NCBI GenBank assembly: GCA_023079485.1
Contig: CM041084.1
Coordinates: 125,588,292-125,652,291, forward strand
DNA: 64,000 nt
Direction of reading: 5' to 3'
Source: Archilochus colubris
Taxonomy: Eukaryota; Chordata; Aves; Apodiformes; Trochilidae
Below are positions 13,083 to 25,048 of the stretch, in pieces. A program made the translations under genes and the position numbers. Each line of letters opens with the position of its first letter. Position 1 is the stretch's first letter. The notes under the pieces are model-generated. The model was not told where the DNA came from. It did no database searches and saw only the letters and a list, made by a program, of their open reading frames with translations.

Positions 13083-13769
13083 CAAACAATTTCAATGTCC
13101 TTTGAGAGTTGCCCAGCAAGTGCTGTGTGATGCCAAGCTTTTGTGCTGCTCAGGCAGCAGTCTGTTCTGTGCACTATCTGGTCTCTCATTATCTCTCATC
13201 TGTCAAACCTGCTGCTGTGAAAAGAGCTGGGGTGGAGGTCAACTTGTAAAGTAGCAGCAGCAGAAGTGGAGAGATGTGCACTCCTCTTTGGTGAGGTTGT
13301 TGTCAATTCATCTTTAATGCAGTTAATCCACTCCCCTGGACTAAATAAGTGCTGAATGTTTTTTCTATCCTTTGCACTCTGACCATAGGAGATGCTAAAG
13401 GAAATCTCCATCCACTAGGGGACTTTGTTGGGACCCTGTGACTGAAGGGTGATAAATGGAAGTTGTTGGTCCTTTTGGAAAATTTGGAAAAGTTAGGCTG
13501 CAAAGCAACTAGATTCAAGAAAAAAAAAAAGATCCGACAAAACCATATTTGATACTTGTCATGTTCTGCTAATGTAGATTCATATACTGGCATTAAACTC
13601 ATATTGTCAAATTACAGAAAGAAAGGTCTCTGCATATCAACTAATCAGTTCGTATGTACAAGGTTAAAATATTTTCTTTTCCACAGAGATTATGCCACTG
13701 TCTGCTGTCAAAGTGTTGCTCTGTCCTACTGGAGGACACCTCGGAGTAAATTTGTTTTAAAATAACAAG

Positions 13770-13800
13770 TGTCACATAAGTTTGCCATTGTCACATAAGT
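13770..13800. repeat. 12-bp direct repeat, 19-bp period
   Basis: TGTCACATAAGT occurs at 13770-13781 and at 13789-13800 with TTGCCAT between. A single duplication event or slippage is the simplest explanation. Confidence 0.85.
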
Positions 13801-13972
13801 CCAGTTCTTCCTCCCTCACTGAGATTTTTGAGGATCAATAAATATGCATTTGTGGCCTCCTACAAATTCTAAGTCAAAGACTGAAATATCCCCAATAGTC
13901 TGGGGCTTGATTTTTTCATTATCAACCTTTAGAGATTTGGAGGTTTTCCTACTTTTCTGCTTGGTCGTGGAG

Positions 13973-14037
13973 GGTTTTTTTATTTGTTTATTTTTATTCT
14001 TTTTTGTTGTTGGTGGTGGTGGTTTTCCTTTTTTTCT
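13973..14037. repeat. T/G-rich low-complexity patch
   Basis: This is a T-rich patch with ATTTGTTTATTTTTATTC-type words followed by a short GGT repeat (TTGTTGGTGGTGGTGG) and more T runs. It creates an apparent 126-codon frame on the other strand rich in Lys, Pro and Thr, which is not a gene. Confidence 0.85.
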
Positions 14038-17000
14038 GTAAATAACTGAAGCGTAACTATTACTGAGAGATAGTGACATACTGAGACTGAGAATTTCTAC
14101 TGATAACTGTGAATTTTTGCTGAAAAAAATTAACCACTTGAAAACTGAAAAATACTTTAAATATCTGGAAAAAAACAGAATAAGTTTGATTTTCAAGCGC
14201 TGAGACAGGACATCATAAAGCTGAGAGCTTCCTGTTAGTATTATCTAACAAGCTTGTTAACAATCTACTCAGATCTTTTTTGGTTGAAATTTTTTCACAG
14301 TTGTAATGCTGAATTAGTGAAACAAAATTACTTATCAGTTTTATTTTGATATCACTAAATTCTTCAAGACAATGTTATGTAAACAAAATAAGGGTCTTGT
14401 TTTATCAGGGACCTTGATTTAGCCTAGATAGAAAGTTCAGCCTTGACTGAACATTTGGTGTAAGTGAGTAACATTTTCCCACTACATATTAAGTAGAAAA
14501 CTAAGTGATAGGTTTTAGTACCAGGCTTGCTGTACGACACATAACTGGGGACCAAGCAATGCTACATAGAAATACTTTCTTTGTCTAAATGTCACAATAG
14601 TATGAGGTGGCATGTGAAAACAAGTCAGCCTTCTTTAGTTTGCACTTTGGCTGACTATATGATAAAGTGTATATTATTTCAAACTTCTTAAAAGATTAAG
14701 GAATCATTATGCCTCCTGTTTTCTCACAATATTTGGTAGCCCCGGACTGCTAGTTGAAATTTCAGTATCATGTTTGTATAAAATTTCAGACAAAGTAAAA
14801 CAGTTTTAAATAAATATTGCTTTTTGTAATGGTACCATGTGGTGAATCCATACTTAAGGTTTAGTTAAGAATTATATGCTACTATAAAATGTCTGTTTCT
14901 ATTTCTTTTTATTCTTTTAAACCAAAATAGTGAGATCTTCATGTACCATTTTTATTAACTATTAAGGTAACATACCATAAAGTAATGGGGAAAAAAAAGG
15001 AAGTGGCATTGAGTGCTAGGAAAGGAAAAAAAAACTGGCACACTTGCTAATTTGATGAATGTGAGAGAAAACAGGAGATTTTGATGGGAGGAAAGAATTG
15101 GGCCTTGCTTCCATACAAGCACCTTTTATGGCTTTAGAGACAAACCATAGCAGGTCTCAGGTAGATGGTCTGAATGCTTCACGGAGAGAGGAGGCCCATT
15201 TGGCCTGTTCCTCTGTTTTTAGTGTTTAATATTTGCAGGCTATGAGCCTGATGACAACCTGGCAGAAGGCATAGTTTCTGTTCCAATTGAGGTTGGGAAA
15301 AGGGGTTCTTCTTCTGGGGAATACTGCCTTCAGTTCTGACACCACCACCTGCCCCTAAAGCTGTCTGTGCCAAGCTTGGGACTAGGTAGGGGCTGTGGCT
15401 CTTCCACTTTTAAGGCTCATAGTTGGTGGTTGAGGTGAAACACTTTTTATTTAAACTTTTTTTTTTGTCAAAAGCCACATTCTTTAGCATAATTTACAAA
15501 GTTATCATAGTGCCAAGTAAAGATTGCCCCAAAAGATTTCTTGGGCCCAGGAAAGATTTTGTGAGCAAAGGTCCACAGACAAATTGGACCAGAGAAAGTT
15601 GCTGCAAAGTGCTTTCACTTGGGATATAGTTAATAAGGCACTAAGTTCCTTCTCCTCATGATAAGGATTATAATCTAAAATATTTATATATGCCATGAGT
15701 ACCAGTCCCTCTGAAATTGGCCCTCTCTCCCTTTACCTCACTAAAATTCTTGAAAGCCTATTTTGTTCACATCAGGAACTGAAAAATAATGCCAGAAGTC
15801 TGACGTTTATCATAAAATGGAAATCTTGTTTTCCATCCAGCCGTATTAAATACTTCAGGGAAAAGAGACAAAAGGCATTCATCTTTATTTTTTGTGTATA
15901 AATTGAGAATGACGTACATTAAAGAACTATTTTTCTGGAGACTTCTATGGGCTTTGGAGTGGTCAAGATACACAGCTAATCTTGTCTGGAATCATCGCCC
16001 ACAGAAAAACTGAGACAGTTAATAAAATCACTTTATCATTTATTTTATATAACTGAAGACTTCTGTTATCACAGCGAGCTCTTTCTGAAGTTCTGAAGTA
16101 TATAACACATTCTGGCAAAATATTGAGATAGAATAAAACAATCTGGATCCTTCAAAATCAATGCAGTTGCAGCATTTTGTACCAAGTCAGTAGCTTTCTC
16201 CAGTGCCTAATGGGTCTTATTTTAGTCTGAGCATTTGGTATATCACTAAGTTCAAGTGTGGTGGGGTACTATATAGTTTGTCCTCTTCACAGAGTATGAT
16301 GGCAGCAAAGTTAGTCTGAGCAAATAGTTTAGTGTTAGAGAGAGAATCAGAGGACAGCTTCACAAATATCCCAGGGCAGCATAAAAAGCAGAGTCTGTAT
16401 ACAGATGTACAATCTTAGGTGTTCATGAAACAAAAATATAACACAAGTGAGAATCAAATATATTTGGTCTTTTTCTCATTCCTCTAAATCAGTTGGGTCC
16501 TTTTTATTATTTCAATATTTTCTTCTGGAGATTTCTGTTGCTCAAGAAGATAACAAACAATCATGTCTGTGGTATTTTGAAGCCTACCAATACCCCTGTG
16601 TATTCATGAGAGTTATAAGTACTGTCAGAGGCATCTGTCTCAGCAAATATCTCAAGGACTGATAGTTTAAAAAAACTGAGATACCTGAAAATTAGGCTTT
16701 TGCAGTTGTATATGGTGTTTACTTAATTGAAGAACAACAGCTATCTTTGTAAAGCTAAACACAGTACTTCTGCCTGTGGAAAGACCAATTAATGAATACT
16801 AGGAAGAATCAGAGATGTTTCAGTCTAAAGTGGTAACTGACAGCTGGCATCATTATTTTTCTGAGTGAGAGCTCTTCTGATGTTTCTTTGCATTTTCCTC
16901 TATAATAAAGTCATAGTAGGAGGAATGTTAATTAAAGAGCGCAAATCATACCCTGGTGAGAGTGAAAAATCTACTTAAATTCCTATAGCCTCAATTTTAG

Positions 17001-18176
17001 AAATATTGAATAAATCTGCATTGCCTCTAAGTACTAGCTCTCTTTTAAGTATTTGCATTTATTTATCTTCCAAGAGGTTTAATTTCCTCAGAATTTTATG
17101 GAGAAATAGAGTATCATTAAAGGGTAAATCTGATAGAAATTTAATAAGACATGATACTAGGAGTAACTTTATTTTTCTGTTTTATTGAAAATAAACACTT
17201 ATCAAAGGTGCTGTGTTAACAGTTAAAGCCTAAAATATATAATAAAAGGCAGCTCAACTTCATCAATTCACAATATCCCCATGTTTCTTTTATACCTACA
17301 GGAATATCTCCTATATCTAGAAAAAATAAAGCTGCAGCTGTGAACCCAGGGATATACACTTCTATGTCACTGCAATACCTACATGGGTATGAAAAACCTT
17401 GGAAATAATAATGGGAGCTGTTTCCTGGTATCAGCAGTTGCAATTTTATTCCAACGTTCAGTATGACAGCTCTAATGGATTTAAATAGGTGATTGTCATT
17501 GTAACCACTGCTAAAAAATCAGGCTACAGTCAAGTATTGTTATAGATGAAATATGTTCCTTTTGTTTTCCATAAGAAGTAACTGCAAAAGAAAGGGTGGT
17601 ACACTAATTCTTTTGCAAAATATTTTGCAGTGGGGTTTCAAAGGACTTCTTTCAGAAAAGGCCTCCTTGCTGTAACTGTGTCTGGTGCCTTAAACATCTG
17701 GGTGTTGGACACTTATTGAGGCCTTTGAACAATAACACACGCTAAAAATACATTTCAGCAATAGTTTCTGCCTTTAAAAGTGGAAGAAATGGGAAAGTAT
17801 TTCAGTTCTTTAAGAGCTTTGTTCCCTTTTTCACTATCTGTGCAAATGTCAAGGACAGAAAGGTCACAGTAAACACACAATGGTAATTTAGTGGTGTTTC
17901 CAGTTAAAGACAGTCTTCAACAAGTTTATCTGCACCAGTCATTGAGATGCCAATAAGTGATTGATGTGAGTCAACACAGAATCATCTAATTACAATATAA
18001 AATACTAAAATTGAATATTATATTTAAATGATAGACTCTAGTGTAGCAACTGTAGGTAAGTAACTACTAATGATGGAGCCTGAATTTATGGGTTTACCTC
18101 ATCTCACTGATAAAAATCAGGCCCTCTTTGCCATCTGAATGCTCTCAGAGTAAAAGAAAACTTCTGTATTTATGGA

Positions 18177-18181
18177 GAAAT
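18177..18181. repeat. Target-site duplication GAAAT (left copy)
   Basis: GAAAT sits directly before the TGTAG start of the solo LTR and is repeated directly after its CTACA end at 18500-18504. A 5-bp duplication fits several retroviral integrase classes. The base before the left copy is A, and the LTR ends in A, so a 6-bp reading cannot be excluded. Confidence 0.8.
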
Positions 18182-18499
18182 TGTAGCAGGAGGAGCCATT
18201 CTTGCTCCTGAAGCTCGACGAGCTGCTGGTCTCTTCCAGGACTCCAGCCACCACACAGCACTTCCAGGGTAGAAGTGCAGCGGGAAGAGCCTTTCTTGCT
18301 CCAGAGGCTCAACAAGCTGCTGGCCTCTCCATGCCTCGCACCAGAGTGAACTGAGGTGCCTCCTGTGGGTGTGTGTCCCACCTTTATTGGCCCCCTGGTC
18401 TTGCTCATGCCCAATAGGGGCCTGTCCTAACCAGGCACAGGTGGACTCACACCCACTCTTTGGCAACTCAAGGCACCTGGTTGACAATGTCTCTCTACA
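18182..18499 (-). mobile_element. Solo LTR of an endogenous retrovirus (318 bp)
   Basis: The element begins TGTAGCAGG and ends CTCTCTACA, so it has the TG...CA ends and short inverted TGTAG/CTACA termini of a retroviral LTR, flanked by GAAAT direct repeats. It aligns along most of its length with the LTR at 25049-25353, sharing the termini, a GAGCC-TTCTTGCTCC segment, ATTGGCCCCCTG, and a CACACCCACTC segment. I infer minus-strand orientation because CCAATAAAGG, a plausible polyadenylation or TATA-like signal, reads on that strand. No gag, pol or env lies next to it, so it is a recombination remnant. It carries its own 94-bp internal duplication. Confidence 0.88.
18193..18335. repeat. Internal 94-bp-period duplication within the solo LTR
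   Basis: A GAGCC-TTCTTGCTCC-GCTC-A-GAGCTGCTGG-type block at 18193-18237 is repeated with few changes at 18287-18331. The period is 94 bp. The second copy continues into the part that aligns with the sister LTR at 25049. Confidence 0.8.
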
Positions 18500-18504
18500 G
18501 AAAT

Positions 18505-21500
18505 TATGTCTCTTACTATAATGGTAGTGCAAATATGTCCAGAAATGTTCTTCTGCATATTTCAATTGACCCATAAGAAAAGAATAAGTCTATAACCTGT
18601 TCACATTTTGGTTTTTGTTAAGTCTGTTAGCAAAATTCCACTGTGTTTCTTGTGCCTGCTGAATTAGTACCACAGTAAGGTAAAAAATACCTAGATCAAG
18701 GATGAATGAGTCATAAGACTGTGCAAATTTTAGAGTACAGCTATGAGTACAAAATAAAGAAGTTAATAGATGTGTACGTAAGTACTATTTTAAAACAGAA
18801 ATCCAATTTCAGGGTGTTTTGTTTTTTTTTTATCAACTTGGAAATATATATGATCTTTAAAAAAAAAAACTAGTACAGTAGTCTCTTGCTATAGCTATTT
18901 TGTAACTGTTAAATGTTTTGGACATTAAATGTTTGCAAGATCACTCCTGCAGTTCTAAATCACTGCTTTAGTTCTGTGAGGAGCCAATTCTCTAAGAACG
19001 AATGAAAGTAGTAGTGTTAAAATACCTTGTTCTTACAAAACTGAGACTGGAATTTTTTGTCACTAACCACTCACAGATTTTCATTAAAGTCATAGTAATC
19101 ACAGAAAAAGTTCTTTTTTTGTTTGTTTGTTTGTTGCCACCAATGATAGTGATGTACCTCAGAGGATGTCATAATGATCTCAAAGTTTTTCTTTGGGTGT
19201 AGGGTGCTGCTTAAGTACAACCATGTGGTTCTACTCTATTTTAGGTCATCATTTGCCAAATGGAGCTAAATTTTGCTGGGAACTGTTGATTGACACTTGG
19301 CGTTCTTACTGCATGAAGAAACCTGGGGTTCTCATAGGCTGATTAAACAAAAACATTTGTTTTAAAACTGTTAAGGTGAAACTGTAAAAGGAATAAAAAG
19401 GTCTTTTTTCTGACCAGAAGTGTTTTGCATATGAAACACAGGCCTGCAATTTTTCTGTAAGCCATTCCTCTTCCCCATCAAATTCATATTTTTCAGAAAA
19501 TTGATTTGTTTATAGAATAAAACACAGTTCTGGCTAACAATGTTCAATGCCCTTACAGCTAGTACAGTCTTTATTTATTCAGAACATTAGCTAACCACAC
19601 ACACATTAATAATATATATGGATAGGCAGACCTCTTTTAAAGTTCATGAAGACTTTAGATTTTCCAGCCAAGTTACTGGGGTCTTTTTGCTAACTCAATG
19701 TTTATACTGTCATTTATTCTTTAACAGTTCTCCCTGGATTCCTCTCTAATGAAATGTGCTTTCAACTAGATGTTCAATATGCTGGTTTTGCTTGCTCAGT
19801 AAATCTGTTTAGCCACCACATGAAAATACATTTAGCAAGCCCCTCTCCTCTGAAACAAATTGAATGAAAATAATTTACACATCTGTCTCTCGTGGTCAAC
19901 TTCAAGGCACCTCTGAAGACTGCAGAGGAAACTCATGATGAACAACTGCTTGGACAGTGCAATTGTCCAGTTCTCAAGGAAACTCCTGGAAGGTTCAAGT
20001 TTGTATAGACTGTGCAATTAGATATCTTGATGTCTTTTGACATGTTAATTGCATGAATCTTTTCTTTTTTACATACTCATTCTTTTCAACTCAATTGCAG
20101 TTTTCTCATCCCCATTTTAATATCTTGCTGCCTAAACCAAAAGTTAACACTTTTCAGAGTTAGTATCTTTTCTCAAACCAACTTCCCTCTCCAAAGCCAT
20201 CTCCAGGTTGCCCTTCTACTTCTGTCTCCAACTCTCTACCTCTCACCTTCATCCAAGCAACTGAACTTTTCTCTTTCCCTCTACAATACAAAATTTCTTT
20301 CTCTTTTCAGATTTTTCCTTTATGACACCATTTCTGTAGTTTATGACTCATTCTGGATAGAATATTCTTATTTTTCATTTCAGTTATGCTACATCAAAAT
20401 GAATAGCACTACAGAAATAAAATTTGCAAATATTGCTGCCTTTTCAGCTTCCAGTAAGAATGTACCTAACATCAATTAAATTCTAGGTTTTTTGAAGGTG
20501 TATATTTAGAAAACAGTCATATCAGAATACCAGTGGTAGTCTGTTCATATTCTTAACTTTAATCAACTCTAGATTTTTTAGCTTCCATGGAGAATATGAA
20601 GTTGCAAAAGTAAACAAACCTGCAGTAGCTGAATTGAAATTATTTTCAGATAATTTTTGGCATTAACAGCATATGACCACCAATCAGTAGTATGAAAGTG
20701 TGTGTGGAAGGTCAAGTATGATAATTTTTATGTTATGAAAGGGCCTACTTAACATTTATTTGCTCTTTAAAAACGTGTTTTTTTAAGTACCGCATTAAAA
20801 AGGGGATCTAAAATAAATCTCTGTTCAGGTGCCACTTACCACATTTTATGAAATGGTTGTTTTGTAGAAAAAATTTTCTGAAGACAGAACAAAGTTCTCT
20901 AGCATACGTTAAGAGAATTTTCACTGGCTGCAGTTGGCACAGAAGCTGATGTGGAAACACTGGCACATGACTCCTTGTCCTCAAATAACTCCATCATGTA
21001 AGACAGCTCTCCTTTCCTTCACGGTTAATCTGATGTCAGTGCAGGACTCTGGCTGTTTTCCAAACCTACATTTACTCTTGTTCACAATCAGCCAGATAAA
21101 TATCTGCAAGGTATTTACACTACAATGTGCTCAGGACTCTTATGCAGCCTGGTCTCTCTCAACTAACTGTTGTTCGACTTTCAAGACCTAGAATCACTTT
21201 AGCTGCTTCAAGAAACCTCTAGAAATACATAGTCCTGGACAGTGAATGAAATGGCAATTAATGGTGGTACTAGTGCTATGGAACCAAATATTCTGGCTGA
21301 GCTCCAGCTGACCAGGGTCTGAGTTCTATAGCCGTGGAAAAAATTACATTTTTGCCTGCAGATGGTGAGCTACGGGAAGCTACGCTCATTTCCAGTTCTC
21401 CACAGGACTCACCAATGAGCAACAGCAAAAAGTTTTAGGATTTGGGATCTAATGTGATGTTAATGGATGCATACTGTGTATGCATATTTAACTGAGGTAT

Positions 21501-23099
21501 AATACACAAGTGTCCCTGACAGTCCTCTGTAGGAACTACATGAGAACATATAGGAGCAAAACTGCATTTTGAATTTAGCAACCCAATTATCTTCAACTGC
21601 TGATAAAAAGTGTGCTCAAATGAAAATATCAATTGGTGATGACACTTATGACAGACTGGTTCTGAATTCTCTCAGTCCAGCAAGTAGGAAACAGCACGAG
21701 TTACAATAGCTGAACAAAATAGGTTTACAGAAAAGACAAATTGTGTCTCCCCAAACTTTCTTCCACGTGCCCTCTGTCTTCCTCACCTTTGTCAATCTGA
21801 GGCCCTAATTTGTTTTATACTCTTTGCAGTTAACCACTTTTATCTAAATTATTTTTGCAGTTTGTAAGAGTGCTGCTGTTACCATAAAGGCAGCAGATTG
21901 TGTTTTATCAGGGTGAACGACCTTCCCTTTTGATTAGGGAAAACAGGGAAATAAGAGAGAAATAAGAAAGTTCCACATGACAGAGTGTGGCACAGTGTTT
22001 GTCACTCATTCTGACAGCAGCTGTCTTGAACCAAACAATAAACAACATCCCTCCCATTTGAAGACATGGAAAATTAGTAGAGAACAGCACAAACATCTTA
22101 CTTACGAATTCCAACAATATAATATAAAAAAAACTTTGGAAAGTAAAGCCTGTAAAGGTGTCCTATCTCAGAGCAATATCCAACATACATAATGAAATAT
22201 TGAATGTGCAAGCTATTATCAAATAGCTTCAAATGGGAAACCAGAGGGTTCTGTGTAGTACCAAAGAGAGATGGGTAGAGGTTTGCTTAAAGAATGTAAA
22301 AAGCAACATGGAGATGTGTCAAATGAAGCAATATATAAAAAATCAGTTCCTTTTTAGAGCTTTCTTGAGGTAAAAAAAAGGAGTTTGATCTATAACTCCT
22401 TGATCTCTGATCCTGTGATTACAGTGCACCCTGATTTTTGTCTCAGAAAACATTCCAGATCCTGGGAATTATGTGCAGGCACTGACTACAAAAACAGGAG
22501 GATTTGGTTTACAAAATGTTACTATGGGCTGTGGTACTAGAATTTAGGACACTGAGGTCCAGTTCTTAACCTAAGTTAAAAAAATCTAGTTTGTGAAGGT
22601 AGAAGGACTAAAGATAAAAAAATATGTATAAAGCTCAGTAATCTTTCAAATTCAAGGTCTAAATGATACATAATTTGCATCCTACCCTTCTAGGAATGGT
22701 TTCCACAGCAAATTAAACTCACAGCTTGGAAGGAACCAAAGTCAACATTAATCAGCTAAGAAGGATTTTGGAGTTAAAAAATACAGGGCTAAAGTGGGAT
22801 TGCCAAATTCAATCTGAGTTTGACTTTGAAAAGGAAATGAAGACACATAAAAGCAGTACAAGGAAGCATGGGATGGAGAATTCAGACATTGTCAATGGGA
22901 AACAAAACACAAGCAAGTAAGAATCATTTAAATCTAGGCTTAAAGCAAAATGAACACTTTTTCTTAGTTCTCTATGAGAAAGACTTCAGTGCACAATAAG
23001 GAAAAGTGTGCAACACAACAGACATTGCTCTGAGGCAGGTAGGTGTTTTTCCAGAACAGTGAAGAGAATTGCCAGTCCTCTTCATATGGATTTCTAATT
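18505..23099. other. AT-rich unique non-coding DNA
   Basis: No gene is recognised. A short (GTTT)n tract lies at 19112-19135. A pyrimidine-rich stretch at about 20160-20290 contains many CTCT and TTCC words but no clear exon downstream. Frames are all below about 90 codons and unremarkable. Confidence 0.6.
19112..19135. repeat. T run followed by (GTTT)n
   Basis: A short T run passes into about three and a half GTTT units. It is simple sequence only. Confidence 0.85.
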
Positions 23100-23164
23100 T
23101 GTCAAGTTAGTATCAACACCATTTGATTGGACAAAAGGGAATGTGATGCCTATGTTTTGGAAAG
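23100..23164 (+). mobile_element. Old CR1, plus strand, left part
   Basis: The plus-strand frame here reads DWTKGNVMPMFWK just before 23163. This matches the conserved CR1 reverse transcriptase stretch 'DW-KGNV-PIFKKG', which lies upstream of the palm motifs. The frame is broken by the minus-strand CR1 starting at 23165, and a later part of the same kind of ORF continues from about 24000. I infer one old plus-strand element split by a younger insertion. The left limit is uncertain. Confidence 0.65.
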
Positions 23165-23996
23165 ATCATAGAATCATAGAATCCTTGGGGTTGGAAGGGA
23201 CCTCGAAAGATCATCTAGTCCAACACCCCCTGCCAGAGCAGGGCCACCTAGAGCACTTCGCATAGGAACGTGTCCAGGCGGGTTTTGAATGTCTCCAGTG
23301 AAGGAGACTCCACGACCCCCCTGGGCAGCCTGTTCCAGGGCTCTGTCACCCTTACAGTAAAAAAATTTTTTCGAATATTCAACTTGAACCTCCTATGCTC
23401 CAATTTACACCCATTACCCCTTGTCCTATCACTGTTCACCACTGAGAAAAGCCTAACTCCATCTCCCTGACACTCACCCCTTACATATTTGAAAACATTG
23501 ATGAGGTCACCCCTCAGTCTCCTTTTCTCCAAACTAAAGAGACCCAGCTCCCTCAGCCTTTCCTCATAAGGGAGATGTTCCACTCCCTTAATCATCTTAG
23601 TAGCTCTGCGCTGGACTCTTTTAAGCACTTCCCTGTCCTTCTTGAACTGAGGGGCCCAGAACTGGACACAATACTCCAGGTGCGGCCTCACCAATGCAGA
23701 ATAGAGGGGGAGGAGAACCTCTCTTGACCTACTAACCACACCCTTTTTAATGCACCCCAGGATGCCATTGGCCTTCTTGGCCACAAGGGCACATTGCTGG
23801 CTCATGGTCATCCTCTTGTCTACCAGGACCCCCAGGTCTCTTTCACCTACACTGCTCTCCAGCAGGTCAGCCCCCAACCTATACTGGGACATCGTGTTGT
23901 TCTTCCTCAAATGCAAAACTCTACACTTCCCCTTGTTGAATTTCATCATGTTTCTCTCTGCCCAACTCTCCAGCCTGTCTGACAAGGTATTCAAGT
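23165..23996 (-). mobile_element. CR1 LINE, well preserved, 5'-truncated, minus strand
   Basis: This is a clean 832-bp CR1 3' fragment. The 3' end reads on the plus strand as GATCATAGAATCATAGAAT followed by GGGGTTGGAAGGGACCTC, the reverse complement of the CR1 tail with two ATTCTATG octamers. The other end stops abruptly near 23996, inside ORF2, which is typical 5' truncation from incomplete reverse transcription. The ORF2 part is open for 248 codons, unlike every other CR1 copy in the window, so this is probably among the youngest insertions here. It interrupts an older plus-strand CR1. Confidence 0.95.
23248..23994 (-). pseudogene. CR1 ORF2 C-terminal part, 248 codons uninterrupted
   Basis: This codes for the C-terminal third of CR1 ORF2p, after the reverse transcriptase catalytic motifs. 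Visible landmarks are [15 protein letters not shown] (residues 10-24), [18 protein letters not shown] (51-68), [14 protein letters not shown] (102-115), [19 protein letters not shown] (127-145), [14 protein letters not shown] (152-165), SDRTRGNG (188-195) and [19 protein letters not shown] (219-237). An intact CR1 ORF2p also has an N-terminal endonuclease and the [FY]ADD catalytic core; both are missing through truncation. The apparent start is not a real initiation site, so the frame is a fragment and not a host gene. The lack of stops indicates a recent insertion rather than selection. Confidence 0.92.
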
Positions 23997-24600
23997 AAAC
24001 TACAGACTTTGTTCACATTAGTAAATAGATCCTTAAACCATGTTTTAGAGATAATAAAGATATAGAATTAAAATTTTAAAAGAGATATTGTAACACTAAT
24101 ATTTCCTGAAAGTTTTTCTATGATCTTTGCTAGATTTCTGTTCTCGTGATATACTAGGTTGTTCAGTTTTAGAGAATAATGATGCAGCTGAAGTTATCTA
24201 CTTAAAGGAAGCCTTTGATGTGATACTGCATCAGAATTTACTTATTATGCTAGAGCAAGCAGATAAGGTGGACAAGAAACTGTTTAATGTAGAGAAAAGA
24301 CACTTGCTTACACTGAAAGAGGAATTACCAGGTTGGAGAAAGATTTCTGAGGGAGTTCCTCAAAAATCAACCTTGACACTGGCTTGATTTAATATTTTCA
24401 TTTATCTTGATACAAACATCCTAACACATTTTTTTATTAGACTTTTTCAATGCAAAGTTAAACTGGAAGAACTTAGGAGCCACAAAAGACTCAGATGACC
24501 TCAAAAGCTGGAGCAATGATAACGGGATAAAGTGTACTAGTGCAAAGTGCAAAGCCATGGACTTGCAGATTGATGAAAAATACTCTTCTGTGAAGTGGGG
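23997..24600 (+). mobile_element. Old CR1, plus strand, right part
   Basis: Degraded CR1 ORF2 resumes after the inserted element. At 24127-24387 the frame contains AAEVIYLKEAFDVI, equivalent to the CR1 'DVIYLDFSKAFDTV' region around the first catalytic Asp, and later GVPQKSTLTLA, equivalent to '[10 protein letters not shown]'. Beyond a stop, FNIFIYLDTN and then DDLKSWSNDNGIKCTSAKCK (24490-24550) match the following CR1 segments in order. The distal boundary fades near 24600. The element is heavily mutated and older than the one inside it. Confidence 0.75.
24127..24387 (+). pseudogene. Reverse transcriptase fragment of the old CR1
   Basis: This 86-codon frame spans the CR1 palm region from the motif-A equivalent (VIYLKEAFDVI, about residues 23-33) to the motif-B equivalent (GVPQKSTLT, about 76-84). 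Motif A normally reads 'YLDFSKAFD'; here the DFS is reduced to a single K, so one of the catalytic-site residues is lost. The frame then closes where 'LFNIFI' should follow. It is a dead fragment. Confidence 0.7.
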
Positions 24601-25042
24601 GATTATCAGTTGAGTACAACAAAGAATAAAATCAAAACTGGGTCAATCCAGAAGAGCAAAAATATAGGCCAGAATACAATCTATCTGTGAAATGTATCTT
24701 AGGAAATGAGTGTGAGGGGTTTCTAAGAGAGATAAGAAAAATCCTATCTAGAATGTAATGTTTAACTAAGGCGCTCATGTTCAAGACAAGTCAATTTAAA
24801 TGAATCTGAAGGAGGGAAGATATCTGTAGATAGATAGCAAACTTACAGTATAGGACTAAAAGAATTTAGGAAGTTCACTTCAGTAAGTAAGTAAATAAAG
24901 TAAATGAAGTCTAAGAAACAATGTGACTCAACTCCCAGTACAGAAAAGGCAGTTACTGTATGAATAAGCTACTCAACATGTGATGGAAAGGTAAAAATAG
25001 AATCATCAAATGAATGAATTTCTAAAATATTCTTACAATATA
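24601..25042. other. Unique DNA between old CR1 and LTR
   Basis: This is AT-rich sequence with short tetranucleotide runs: GTAGATAGATAG near 24822 and AGTAAGTAAGTAAATAAAG near 24881-24900. Some may be unrecognised 3' sequence of the old CR1. No gene is seen. Confidence 0.5.
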
Positions 25043-25048
25043 AGAAAC
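25043..25048. repeat. Target-site duplication AGAAAC (left copy)
   Basis: AGAAAC directly precedes the TGTAG start of the solo LTR and occurs again at 25354-25359 directly after its CTACA end. A perfect 6-bp duplication supports integrase-mediated insertion and an undisturbed locus. Confidence 0.88.

Larger units (their letters stand above)
10851..18181. other. AT-rich unique non-coding DNA
   Basis: About 7.3 kb holds no recognised gene or interspersed repeat. Small features are listed separately: an A-rich/AT patch at 13052, a 12-bp direct repeat at 13770 and a T/G-rich patch at 13973. A mildly GC-richer stretch at about 15170-15420 has short frames on both strands but matches nothing I know. 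The 126-codon minus frame at 13816-14196 is a by-product of the low-complexity T/G patch. Confidence 0.6.

Noticed and set aside
13816..14196. 126-codon minus-strand ORF
   Set aside because: Its Lys/Thr/Pro-rich middle is a translation of the T/G low-complexity patch at 13973-14037. There is no domain.
18500..25042. Provirus interior between the two similar LTRs
   Set aside because: The LTRs have different target duplications, and the interval contains unique DNA and CR1 but no gag, pol or env.
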